Assembly (NCBI GenBank): GCA_010094045.1
Contig: ML986578.1
Span: 1,116,001-1,180,000 of the forward strand
DNA from: Lojkania enalia
Lineage: Eukaryota > Ascomycota > Dothideomycetes > Pleosporales
Length of the DNA: 64,000 nt
Reading direction: 5' to 3'
The notes below the pieces were generated by a model, which saw only the letters and a program-made list of their open reading frames with translations, made no database searches and was not told the origin of the DNA. Both the position numbers and the translations under genes were made by a program. Positions 38,701 through 50,116 of the stretch are shown piece by piece; position 1 is the stretch's first letter, and every line of letters starts with the position of its first letter.

Positions 38701-39718
38701 TTAATACCCAAGTTCAGGCGCTGATGTTAGCTGAGAATTCACACATCTAATGTAGCGTCAGGGCACTGCTCACCTAATACAAGAAGGTAAAGCGGCATCT
38801 ACGGCAATTTCATGGGACAGATCGTGAATGATTGAGGTTTGTCTAGGCCTTTGCAGATTAGTGTGTCATCCGAACTACAAATCTTATACTAGATCTAGGA
38901 GGCCCGCTCCTGTAAATTTGATAATGGCTCATTATTCATGAGTAGTGACAAGGAAATGGAAACGTATTGAAAACTATGGCTGATACTGGCCGCAATAAAA
39001 GAAGCAAGATACAGGGTATTTCGTGCACAAATATTGTAGTCGGTGGTATTTCAATTCTAATTGTCGAACCTCCGTGCGTGAGCCTACCCAGAACTGGTTT
39101 GAGGGTAAGAAGTCGGGGGGAGGTATATGAAGTGTCCGTCTGAGCGAAAGCAACATGTCGAGGCCGTACTACAACTTATGAAACGGAGTTACCCCTCCTC
39201 GAAAGTGCCAGTTCACTGAATCGAAATGCATCTATCCAAAACGCCTGGGTACTGATGCCGGATGTTCCGTTTTGAAAGCCTCGCATAGGAGTGATTCATC
39301 CTTCAGGTCGTGTGGTTGCATTGGGAGATGCATGAAGTTGCATCAAGGTCTTGTTTCAAGGACATGGTCAGAGCGCCATACGCCTCCCAGCCAGAGTTGC
39401 CCCAAAACCCAGACACGATGGGGTTTGACTTTGCGTCTTCCTAGAATGATTCGCACTTATGGTATTGAACTTAAAGCTCCCACGCATGCCACCTACTTCG
39501 AGCTATTCCACCGTTGTTGAAGTAGTTTCAAATACCAAGCGATGGTTGAGACACCAAATTCACCAAGGTCACTCTCTTTGCGAATTTTCATACTACAATG
39601 ATTGAGCCGACGAATGGTTGAGTCGTCTCTCAGGATTTAGTGTATATGACTTATAGGCCTTCAGACAAGTCGGTGATTAGGCGGAAACGGTCAAGGGTTG
39701 CGAGGGTTGTGATAAGTT
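35727..39718. other. 4 kb gene-poor region
   Basis: No convincing gene is visible. The part at 36350-37060 is GC-rich with overlapping short ORFs. One plus-strand ORF (37110-37799, 229 aa) is rich in Pro, Ser, Thr and His without a domain, and is listed among rejected items. The segment at about 38000-39650 has mixed composition and many stops; it could be an old eroded repeat, but no protein or terminal repeat could be recognised. Confidence 0.5.
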
Positions 39719-42230
39719 TCAACCCGCATATCCGCCTCCATGATGCCCCCTACCATGCCCCAATCCACCTCGGCTTGCATTTTGTGGGTACATAGTTCTG
39801 GACTCTTCTTGATTTTGGCCCACAGTTTCTGCATCCTCTTGCTTGAAGACCATGGATGGATTTACAGGGAATCCCGGAATTGCGAACCTCGGGTCGTATG
39901 GAGGGGAATTGATACTTAGGTGATGACCTTGAATTTGGCTGCGTTGGTGGGAGTGTGAAGCATGGACCTGGACCGCAGGGTGGTGGTGCGGCTGAGCTTG
40001 AAGTTGGCTGCGCGGCTGACTGGGTGATGGGTCGTATGGTCCTGGGGGTGTAGGTTGGCTTGGAGTCCCCGAGCCAGACGAGTGCGGGGCAGTGTGAGAA
40101 GCCGACGAGTCATATAGAGAGAGGTCTTCTACGCGAGAAGATGGTGCTTGGAGGAGCGATTGCTGAGATGCGTTGAAGGGAAGTTGCGCTTGGAGCTGAC
40201 GAATCAGGTCGCTCGGAGGCAGAGATGGGGAGGGGGCGGATGGCAAGGAGGACAAGTCATCGCTAACGTTAGAAGGGATAGTAGTAAGCCCCAGAGAGAC
40301 ACCCATCGCTGAGCCGGATACATTTTGGGGAATATTCAGGGACCGGGGTAGCGGTAAATTGGGTAAGACCTCGGAGACTTTAGCGAGTAAGAGGGGAAGA
40401 TAGCGGGTTTGGCCGTCTCGAATAGCGGAGAAGAGCGTCAGGAAGCGAGAGACGTAATCGCGAGGGCCGAGAGCGAAAGTATTTGGCGAGAAAGGAATGC
40501 AGGCGACAACGTCGATAAGGCAGCAAGCGATATCGAACAATTTCTCAATCTGCAGTAATATTAGCCCAGGTCTAGAGGGCGAGGCTTGCCAAGGTGAAAG
40601 CCACATGTAGGCTCGTCACTTGTCGGTCCAGACTGCCTGCGCCCAGCGCCCCGAACAGCCAGCAATGACTTTTGCATGTCCAGGCCCAGTCAGCTGTGAT
40701 AGTGTGTAAGAAAGACGTTGACGAGGCGGGGCAATGTCTGGACGACGCGGAGATACGACAGGGATTGTGAATATGGACTAGCGAAGGAACCGGAAGGTGG
40801 GCGAGTGTTCCAACAGAGTATGTTTGAGATCTCAGGAGATTTTGCAGTACTCACAAGTCCGACGCCATGCACTTCCACTGCTTGATGAGAGAACTGGTGA
40901 ATCATAGATAGTAGGTCTCTCGTTATCTCAACCGGGTATTTGAATGTCATTGCACTGTCTGATGTTACACTACTCACTAGTCCTTGGCTGACACAAAGTT
41001 GCCAGACCATCGTTCGCAGCCATAGCTGGCTAATGCGCAGGTCAACTGCTTGAATTTCCGTGCAGTCGAGATATGACGGGAGTGTATCAGCTAATTGATT
41101 CTGTAGCTGAGCAATCCAATCAGGATTGGTGTCTGCCCGGACCTTATTCCAGACCGCAAAAAAGGTGTCGTCGAATGGCTTGTAGAGGCTGATTAGCAGG
41201 TCCAAACCTGCCGCAACCTGTCGGTCTGAAGGGACTTCGTCAAGAGAGGGTGAATGAATCGTCGCGTAAAGCGAAATCGGACGGTGTTTGTGCAGACCGT
41301 GCGTCCTGGTGCAGAAGTGAGTGGGAAACATCGGAAGAGGATGTATACATAAGGGTGCCGAGCTGCATACCTCTCTTCTACAAAGAGCAGCCAGTACAGA
41401 ATGCGCCTTCTCGTGATGTCGAGCGGATCATTCTTATAATATTCTTCATCGTGCATACCCAGCAGATGTGCTAGTGTCGTAGCTTCCCGGAGGTACGACC
41501 ACGCTGTATTGTCCCTCCCCAAGCCAAAATAACACCCATAGTAGAACCAAGATGTGAGCACCGATAAGTGCGTTGGGCTTTCGAGATAGTTGAAGCCCTT
41601 CCGCACCCGAACAGACTCTTCGAGTAATACATGTCCGAGACTGACATTTGATACTTGGGCCATTTCTGGACGCGGCAATAAACTAGGCGCAACATTCATG
41701 TTGCACTGGATCATGTTATGGGCGCAAAGGGCCGCAATCATACAGTACGCTTCCGTCGAGTGCTCCATGCTTATGACCGTGTCCTGGGCACGCTGGCGGT
41801 GTAGGACGGGCTGCGTAGGATAGACGCTGCTGAAGAAGAACTCGAGACAGCTCTCAACTAGGGCTGGGGGAAGGAGACCAGGAGTACGTGCAAATGAGGC
41901 GGGATGTGGACGACTGTCGAAGCCCAACTCAGAAGCAAAGCTAGCTGATATTTGAGACTGGCGCTGACTCTCGCGCAATTCAGACAGCACTTTGGCTCGG
42001 CTCCCCTTCGGACCTTTTTTCTGGGGGATAGCATTGTAGGTGCATGCAAGACCTGCTGTGACGCAGTTTTTGCACGGATTGGTACCCTCACCGACGCACT
42101 TGACCTTCCGTCGATGGCAGCTACCAAGTTCAGCATAAGTAAAATGACCAAGCGGGGAGAAGCGTTGCTAAAAGACACACCTGTCGCAAGCTCTTTTGAC
42201 GGGAGTGGAGGAAATACCAGTAGTAGACAT
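39719..42230 (-). CDS. Zn(II)2Cys6 fungal-specific transcription factor
   Basis: Four exons (42230-42181, 42120-41371, 41305-40855, 40549-39719) give 693 aa. The binuclear zinc cluster is assembled over intron 1 as RACDSCHRRKVKC followed by NPCKNCVTAGLAC (CX2CX6CX7CX2CX6C). A basic linker PQKKGPKGSRAK comes next. The middle-homology region carries YPTQPVLHRQRAQD, FYYGCYFGLGRDNTAWSYLR, LAHLLGMHDE and RRRILYWLLFVEER. The C-terminal third is rich in Ser, Pro, Gln and His and may be an activation region. This architecture is that of sugar or nutrient regulators, but I cannot name the pathway. Intron 3 (306 nt) is long and partly open in frame, so exon 3/4 joining is less certain. Confidence 0.84.
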
Positions 42231-43849
42231 GGCGGAGGAAGAATCTGGGAGGGTAAGATCGGTCACCCTTTTGGGGAAAGGTTTTCCGCGTCCGAGAGAA
42301 CTCGTTGCCGTATTGACGAAGGCATGCTGCGTGTAGAGTGGAAAGACGTGTTTGCGTCTTGTGTCATCGTACTGGACAGAACGCCCACAGGCAATTATTG
42401 ACTAACTCGACGACTGCCAGGCCAAGCCACAAAGCCGCGTTAGAAGCATCGCTAGCATCTCCCGCTGGGGCTGCCAGGATGTGAGTGGGAATATGCAAGG
42501 CCAATTGCAAGCGGCGGAATGGGCGCCCAGGCCCTTGATACCATGGTTCCAGGAACAACTGCAGGGAAGGGAGCTGGGGGGGGGGGGCCTACGCGCAACG
42601 CTCACTGCACTCTTGCAGGACACTCCTTGGGCGGGTGCTGCGCCAGAGACGATCACTGGGCCGCCATGTGGACGTGAGTAATTAAGACATGATGGCGTCG
42701 CCAGCCATCCCAGCACAGTGAACACCTAGGAGGGCTAAAGGGACCGCAAGATAGCCGATAATCTCCCGGCGACGGCTACAGTGCGCTAGCTGGCTGAATT
42801 GCGCATCGGGAAGGTGGCGATACTCGCGGCGTAAAGAGTAGGTTTACCGTCAAGAAGTCCAAGAAATTACCCTAGAATTCCCTACGACAGTTCAACACAT
42901 TCACCCTCTCGAGAAGTAGATACTGCTAGAGTAACGCGTGTCAGGCCGTGGGCCTGCCGTCTCTTGCGCTGTATGGGACCTGGGACACCGGCTTCCGTTC
43001 GATGGGGCCAAGCAGCCGGAATTTCCCGCATGCTATGAGCTCCTCGTCGTCATATTTCTCTGTGTTGGGGCGCTTCCCCGCGCCGTGAAGGGTATTCGAC
43101 GGTAATAATGCAACAGCGTGCTTGCGTACTGAGTTCGAGCTTCGAACGATGTCTAAGGCGGTTAGAATAAACTATTGATTGCAGCAGTGATGAAGAGATA
43201 TGTCATCATTGCCAGTCCATATTCCACTCCTATCCCACATGATGTATGGGAAACAGGTGTTCAGGGCCGCTCAAGAACCAGAGACCGTTAGGGGACGCTC
43301 CCGTTTATATCTTCGGCCTAAAAGGCCCTTCTACCGACACCTCCGCAGTCTTAGCGGTCAAGGTTCCCGAGACGATGCCGGCGTGCTTCGACGAGATGCG
43401 AATGAGCGACCGAGGCTAAGGACAACCGGCCTACAACGAACGATTCCGCGTCGCAATGCACTGAAATTCCACTAGCATGATTCGCGGCAAATGAATACAC
43501 GAGCTCCCTGCATACATCACAATGCGGATGATGTAGTACAGGGGAATGCTTTCCTAGGTACGTAAAGTAGGAATGGACGTGACATCGAGAAAGCACGCCC
43601 AGTCGTATCTCGCCAAGCACATTACGAATCACGTTCACAGCAGCAACCACAGACTAATGGGACCATAAACCTAGCAAGATTAACCAAGATTATTTTTACA
43701 ATGATATTCGAGTCTTCCCCAATATTCTGATATAGTGCGCCGATCTAGCTTCCGGCAGCTCGTATCCTATACACCAGCATGCTTCCAAATCACCTGTAGA
43801 AAATAAGCTAATTCAAAGACCGGCAATGCAATTCCTATTATCGTATTTA
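42231..43849. other. 1.6 kb intergenic region
   Basis: This is the upstream region of the Zn2Cys6 gene and the 3' flank of the b561 gene. Short ORFs on both strands (for example 43200-43475) have no recognisable domains. A G10 run lies near 42578-42587. Confidence 0.5.
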
Positions 43850-46271
43850 TCATGAGAACTCCACACGACTTCCACCTAGACGCGCTTGCTTCGCTTGCGC
43901 TCGCTCTGCCCTTCGTCGTCTTCTATTCGAATCATAGTTGCTAACATCTGTCTCTGTCCCTTGTATATTAGTGCCATGAGGACTGCTCAGGACACTCCCT
44001 GCCGCTGCTGGAATTGGTGGGGGAGGAGGCAAAGAAATCTGCTGAGTGGATGAAGCAGGTGGCGGCGGTGGCCCTGGAGAGGGTCCGGGTATGATGGGCT
44101 CAGGCATACGAATTGGAGCAGCAGGTTGGGCCATCTGCTGTGCTTGAGCGGCCTCCATTGCTTCTGTCCTTCGCCAACGGTCGTTATCAGTATCACCAAG
44201 CGAACTAATGCTGCCATTTCCATTTCTTCGACGTCGCCCTGTCCTCCTAGCTTCGCGCTCTGCAGCAGCTTCTTCCGCATCTAGACGACGGAGCGTCACA
44301 TGTCGACCATCATTGTGCATCTTGACTTTGACAGAGACGGGAGGAGATGAAATGCTGCCTTCATGACTACCTCTTCGTTTACTAGTGTCTCTTCTAGAAG
44401 GCGAGCCACCCGACGCCCCTGCTTCGGTGGCGGCTGCTCCCAAACCAGTAGGTCTATGACGGCGATGCTGACGGCCACCTGCTGAAGCGTACCCCTCAGA
44501 TCCCGACTCAATTAGGACAGGCGGGGGAGGTATTGTTGATGGCCCAGCTGTGGTTTCCATATTTGTGAAGCTTGTCGTACCCCTCGGTGGAGGAGGTATG
44601 TTACTTCGAGACAAGGCTGGGGTCGCTCCCGATATGTCACTCTCGGAGAGAATTGTTGAGGGCGGTAGATTCCTCCTTGGCGGTGCTGACCCGTCTCCAG
44701 TAAATTTCTTTCGATGGCTATTGACGCGAGCAATTCGCTCTTGCTCAATATCTTGCTGTCTAAGTTCATTTACTCGGTCTTCTTCTTTACGATTTCGCCG
44801 TTTATTCCATTGATGTCTCAGAAAGCCTATCGCTCCGAGCGTAGCGATTCCACTCCGAAGGCCGTGAGATTCGTGCTGTCTTGTCTGGGGATCATCGCTG
44901 AAACTTGTACGGCTGTCGTACGAATCAATTGAAGCACCGCTCCTTTGCCTACGGTTATGGCGCAACGGACTCCCAGTTATAGCTGCTGCTTGTACTGACT
45001 CCCTCTCCCCAACACGTCGCCATTTGTCGTTTGCAGGTGAATCGGGGGCCCTTCCTTCCTCTAACCGGCTGAGATCTGTTTGAGTAACCTCCGAACGGCC
45101 TATTGTCCGATTATAGCTAACATCACTTCCTGTTTCGGTCAGTGCGTGCTTTTTGCGGTTGAAGAGCGACCTAATGGCCAAAATCCCGCCCGTGGCTGCC
45201 GTAGCACCTAAGAGTCTATCTCGCCAGTTACGCCCTCTTCGGTCGTCTTCTATGTATTTCTCATCGTCCACATACGAGCCGGAATGCCGAGAGGTATGTC
45301 GAGAGCTAATGACGTCTTGCCGGCTTCCGCTATGTCTTCGGCGGCTACGGCTTCGCGATCGTCTTCTCAGAGCCGCTAATCCAGCTCCTGCCGCGCCCGC
45401 TGCTGCAAGCGCTTTCAACCCTCCGTGACCCCTACCGCTCCGGCGGGTACTTCCAGTCCGTTCTGTGATGTACGTTCCACGGTCGTCAAACCCCACATCA
45501 GGCTGGTTGCGGTAGGAGAGAATGAAATATGCAGCCAGGAGAATAAACCCCCAAAGAGCGTATAAGATGAATAACACTCTAGGCGAGCCATATAATGTCA
45601 GTCCAAGAGCGACCTGTACGACACCCAGAAGTGCAATGGCTCTTCCAAGCCACTGGTGAAGCTAAAAGATTGTGAGTATAAGCTCTTCCACTCCACCAAT
45701 ATATCACCTACCATCAACTTTAAAGGTACCTTAAATCGCTCTTTCCCTTTTTCTCTCCTGTGGATGATGCAGCCACCGAATGCCTGTACCAGAATAAGAG
45801 TATACATGGCGACGCCAATGCCATGGTGGGGATTGGTCAATGACCGCTTTATTCCAACAGCCTGGAATCCCAATATGAACACCGCAGTCGATAGGAGCAC
45901 CGTCAATATCTGAAGCCAAATGTGGATACGCAGGGCCATGCGGGGGTTCCGATGATAGAAGCGGGCAATTAGAATCGCGAATGGAACCACGAAGAGGAAG
46001 GTTATTGCTGCAAGTATACCGTGACCTCTTATGACACTGCGATAGCCGACCATATTCCGGAAGCGATTTCCCATACCTAAAAAATTGTGAGCATTGAACA
46101 GCGGCCACACTCATTGGATCTACCATTGTATTGGGTTGTTGCAAGATTATAGCCTTGCAGATTCGGCAACAAGAAGGTGTTCCGCTGCGAATCCCATGTC
46201 CCGTCACCCACATACATGGTGTCAGAAGAGTATACACTGCTCCCCGGCGGGGAAAGTGGGTCAGTTGACAT
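43850..46271 (-). CDS. Cytochrome b561-domain membrane protein with long Arg/Pro-rich tail
   Basis: Three exons (46271-46124, 46076-45712, 45661-43850) give 774 aa. A short N-terminus (about 50 aa) is followed by a b561 domain. Four helices carry the expected heme histidines: GHGILAAITFLFVVPF, RIHIWLQILTVLLSTAVFI, PHHGIGVAMYTLILVQAFGG and LHQWLGRAIALLGVVQVALG. A further helix pair is FILYALWGFILLAAYFILSY. About 540 residues of disordered tail follow: GLKALAAAGAAGAGLAALRR-type Gly/Ala blocks, RSRSRSRRR clusters and polyproline runs. B561 domains transfer electrons across membranes to ferric iron or ascorbyl radical; the electron partner here is unknown. No DOMON domain is seen at the N-terminus. 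Confidence 0.88.
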
Positions 46272-47168
46272 GATGAAATGGGCAGCGGAAGAGTAAGAAG
46301 GTCGGAGAGCAAAGCAAAGCTAGTTAGAAGAGCACTCTAGATCAGACCGAAAGGATGATACAACGGTAAAGCAGTAGAAGAGTATCCCTGACTGAATAGG
46401 GAAAAAAAAAAAAAATATTTTGGCAGCAGAGAATCGTAGCGCGTGCAAGAATAGCGGGAAGGAGTTCCGCTGTCAGGCTCGAATGTGTTGGCGGTGGTAG
46501 TAACCGTGGTTGAAGAGCTTGTCCGGCGCTGCGGACAGCTCGGGAGGAGCGCGCCAGTCGGGCCGCTAGTCTGCTCGATATTCTCGGTCGTGACAACGAA
46601 TAAAAAATCAACGTGCGCACAGAGAGTGTATGTGGGTGTTGTGGCAAGGGATATTTTTGCAGTTGAGCTGCTCCGATGGGCACACACACTTGGCTTCGCT
46701 GTGGTGGTGAGAGAACCCGCTAGCGTCTGTTTATCCACCTGTCGGGGCAACGACAATCGATAAAGATGTGGCGATGGCCTGGCAAGGCAGCCAATCACGT
46801 TCCGCGCAACCGCCTTTTCAGCTGGAGTGTGCCCCTCGTTAGATGCTGCCCCGAGGCCCGTGCGACACCCTTGTGCTGCTCCGTATAGAGACGGACTCGT
46901 CACGCCGTTACACGACATACTAGGTTGCTTATGGTCCAAAATACGAACGCTTTACCGAATGCAGATGTCAAGATGCGCCGCGATCTAGTCATCCATTCGC
47001 AGCTGGCCCAAGTTGCGGTACCATACAATCCCATCTAACCCAAAACTCCTCCACCCAAGGAAACATCGGCAACGCCAACCTTGCCTAACACAAGTAATTT
47101 CAAGCATCATTGTTTCCTCTCCGCTTGGTTGAAGAGATACATATGCGCCAGCCTTGTCTAGCATGAGA
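46272..47168. other. Intergenic region between the b561 gene and SOS7
   Basis: The stretch contains the b561 promoter and the SOS7 3' flank, plus an A13 run at about 46400-46412. ORFs on both strands (for example 46337-46939) are without domains. Confidence 0.5.
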
Positions 47169-48063
47169 TCAACCTTCAACCTTGAGCATCTCTCGCAATG
47201 CTTTTTTCGATGCCCGTAGCCAACGTCCCCTCTCCTCCAGCTCATCGCCGATTCCCCCACCTTCTTCTCTTCGGCGTCTTGCCTCATGCGCTGCTGCAAC
47301 CGTGCCCTGTTTCTGTGTCTCTAGCGGCTTCAATTCGCGCTCCAACTTCTCGAGCTCTCGAGACCTGTTAGGCAAGACAGCCTGCAGCTTCACAATCTCC
47401 GCATTCAAAGCCGCCAGCTCCAGTTCTCGCACTTGAAGCAGTTCCATCGTCTTTGGCAAGGGCAGCGCCAATTCCGGGTTGCTCGACGGCGGTGCTTGAT
47501 CGTGCTTCAGGCACTCAATACTAGCTTCTAAACCCTCAATCTCTCCTGGCAGGGCCTCCAACTGCGTGGTACGGAGTTGTACCCCTCCGTACCGCAGCGC
47601 CAGGTCCTTGCCCTTTGCCTCTAGCGCCTTGAGTATCTCAGCGATTTCCAGCTTGCGCTCCTTCAGATCCGCTTTCAACGCTGATATCTCCTTTTCCTTT
47701 TCGTCATTTTCGGTGGCCTCGACGAGTCGTGGTGGGTTCTCAGTGATGCCTCTCAGGAATTTCTCCTTCGTGACTTGCTCAACGTAGCTGAATCTCAATT
47801 TCCCGAATAGCTCCTGCGGGACGAGTCAATCTTCCATATGGAAATCAATCCTAGAATAACAATACCTTATAATGAACTAGATCTGCCTCCAAGGCTGCGG
47901 GATGCGTATCGCCATTCTGCTCACTATCGTCCGACACGGCCGAACTTCTTTTTTGCGCAGACTTCGGAAAATCCTTGGGGGAGAGTGTCTCTGCGATAGC
48001 AACTAACTTGAGCGTTTGAGATTTCTGCAGCTGTTCCAGAGCAGCAGCAGGAGTCGCAGTCAT
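47169..48063 (-). CDS. SOS7: Kinetochore protein Sos7-like
   Basis: Two exons (48063-47866, 47813-47169) give 280 aa. The junction produces YKELFGKLRFSYVEQVTKEKFLRGI, the conserved core of the Sos7 family (S. pombe Sos7, partner of Spc7/KNL1). The rest is predicted coiled coil, for example EKEISALKADLKERKLEIA, QLEALPGEIEGLEASIECL and ELEKLERELKPLETQK. The C-terminus RWLRASKKALREMLKVEG is basic. Inferred role: outer kinetochore scaffold linked to KNL1, similar to Kre28/Zwint. The gene diverges from the RS-rich gene, with about 200 bp between start codons. The family call rests on the VEQVTKEKFLR motif plus the length and coiled-coil pattern. Confidence 0.78.
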
Positions 48064-48270
48064 CCTAAAATTTACTATCGTCGTTTGGCAATAGGGTCGT
48101 GATCTAATCGTAACACTAGACGGGTGTTTGTTTACGGCTGGTTGACGCGTAAGGCTGAGCTGAGGCTTGTAGCCTATTCGGGGCTAGTTACAATTGTCAC
48201 TTCCGATCCAGATCCTGACCGCGGAATCATATCTATGCTTAACACCCACACCATCAAGCACCATAATACC

Positions 48271-49590
48271 ATGGCCGGCAACAATATCGATGACGACGAA
48301 TACGTCGCCAACCTCTTGAAGCAAGATGCGAAGAATTCAGCCAAGCATTACGAAATGGTCGGCCTAAGCGCCTTCATGCCACAGAGGTAGGTAAACCAAT
48401 TTCCTAGATCTCCGCTCCACATGCCGTTGCCAACCTTCAGGTCCCTTACTAGCTTTTAGACATTTGATACTCTCAGCTTGGCGCCCATAGCATGTTTTTG
48501 ACACCTATCCAGGCCGACCTCTAGAGCGCCGAAACCGAACACCCAGTTCTTACGCCATATAATCCGTGAAACAGACCATCACAATGCCGCGTTACTTGCT
48601 AAAGAAGCGGAGGAATCAAGGGCACGGCTGAAGAAGATGGATAGGGGAAATGAGAAGAGTCGGCGGGATGTAGGGAGACTAACGCCGCCGGACCTGTCTT
48701 ACGAGGAGCGCCGATATTTGAAGAGGAGCGCACTAGATCACCATCGAGAGAATGGGACGGATACAGAACGCGAAGAAAGGAGCAGGGATAAATGGCACCG
48801 AGGATCGAGACATCATATCCTCGAATCGAAAAGAGACCGCGAGAACGACAGAGACCGACGGCGAGATAAAAGGCAGCAGGAGGACACTTATAGCAAGGAC
48901 TCTAGACTTAAATCGCGTCGCTTGAGACGCCATCGCGATAAAGAAAAGCACCGTAGACATGATTACGATGACTATCGAGGTACATCGCGTCGGGGAAAAG
49001 AATCCCATAGGCACAAGCGCAGACGCTCATATTCCAGATCAATCTCGCGTTCCCGCTCCCGTTCGCCCCGTTCGCACAAACACTACAAGCCTTCCCGTCG
49101 GCATCATCCTGACCACCAGAACCGCACCCCCCCTCCTAAGACCCAGCACCGTGCTAGTTCTCTCGTCGCTGTCTTCGACTCGGACCCTCTAGAAGAGATC
49201 ATGGGGCCCCTACCACCTCCCTCCGAACCCGCTATACGCTCTCGGGGCCGCGGCGCCCACAAGGCGAATTCCATGGCCATGGACGCCCGGTTCTCCACCA
49301 CCTACGACCCTTCCACCGATATCCACGCAGAATCCGACCTGGAAGACGACTGGGGCGAAGCCCTGGAGCGCGTCAAAGACCGGCAAAGGTGGCGGCAGGG
49401 AGGTGCCGAGAGATTACGCCAGGCAGGGTTCTCCGACGAGCAGATCAAGAAATGGGAAAAAGGGGACGAGAAGTCAGAAGAAGACGTCGTGTGGACGGCG
49501 AAAGGTGTTGCAAGGGAATGGGATAGAGGGAAGGTGGTTGATGATGAGGGGGAGGTGGACTTGAAAGCGGATTGGGGACGCTTAAAATGA
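48271..49590 (+). CDS. RS-rich nuclear protein, splicing-factor-38B-like annotation
   Basis: Two exons (48271-48386, 48513-49590) give 397 aa. The ATG at 48271 (MAGNNIDDDEYVANLLKQDA) is preferred over an in-frame ATG 36 bp upstream because the family begins this way. The junction joins MPQR to PTSRAPKPNTQFLRHIIRET, followed by DHHNAALLAKEAEESRARL. The middle is rich in Arg, Asp, Lys and Ser with an RS block (RSYSRSISRSRSRSPRSHK). A conserved C-terminus contains DDWGEALERVKDRQRWRQ and AERLRQAGFSDEQIKKWE. Similar fungal proteins are annotated as pre-mRNA-splicing factor 38B or RS-domain proteins. A role in splicing is inferred from composition only. Confidence 0.8.
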
Positions 49591-50116
49591 AATTATGGCT
49601 TATATGTAGCTTTTTCTTGGGATATTACTTCATTTTCTTCAGTCACATATACCGTGACTATACCGTAACTAACAACACGTCACGCTCTCACCATGCAAAT
49701 CATATCCCCCAATTTCAATTTTCAGGCTCATTTCATTTCGAAATGGAAGCTACTGATCATGAAGACCACTCCATTACCCGCCATCGCTCATCGAATACTT
49801 CTCAACTCTTCATCTAACATCCCATGCCAAAAAGCCTGGCCATCATTGTTCCGATCCGCCATCGCTAGTCAGACGCTACTCCCTCTAAAAGCCCGTAGTA
49901 GTAGGTCTCTTGCCCTTCATGTCAAGCCTAATCACTGCTTCGTGTGGCTCATCCTCATCGCTTATTCGGTCTGGAGAAACGCTCTGTGTCCATGTCAGCT
50001 AGGTTGTCGTCCAGATCAAAATTCTCACAGCAGAGCGCTTCTTGCCCTTCGTATCGATCTCGCCATTTCTATTCGCAGTTGGTTCGGATACGCTCTGTGT
50101 AAAATTGGCCGCTGTG
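49591..50116. other. Convergent 3' region between the RS-rich gene and the RdRP
   Basis: The two flanking genes converge. Short ORFs here (for example 49693-50151) overlap the RdRP 3' end on the opposite strand and show no domain. Confidence 0.5.

Noticed and set aside
46337..46939. 200-codon minus-strand ORF upstream of the b561 gene
   Set aside because: It ends in a Phe-rich run encoded by an A-homopolymer on the plus strand and has no recognisable features; more likely promoter or 5' leader.
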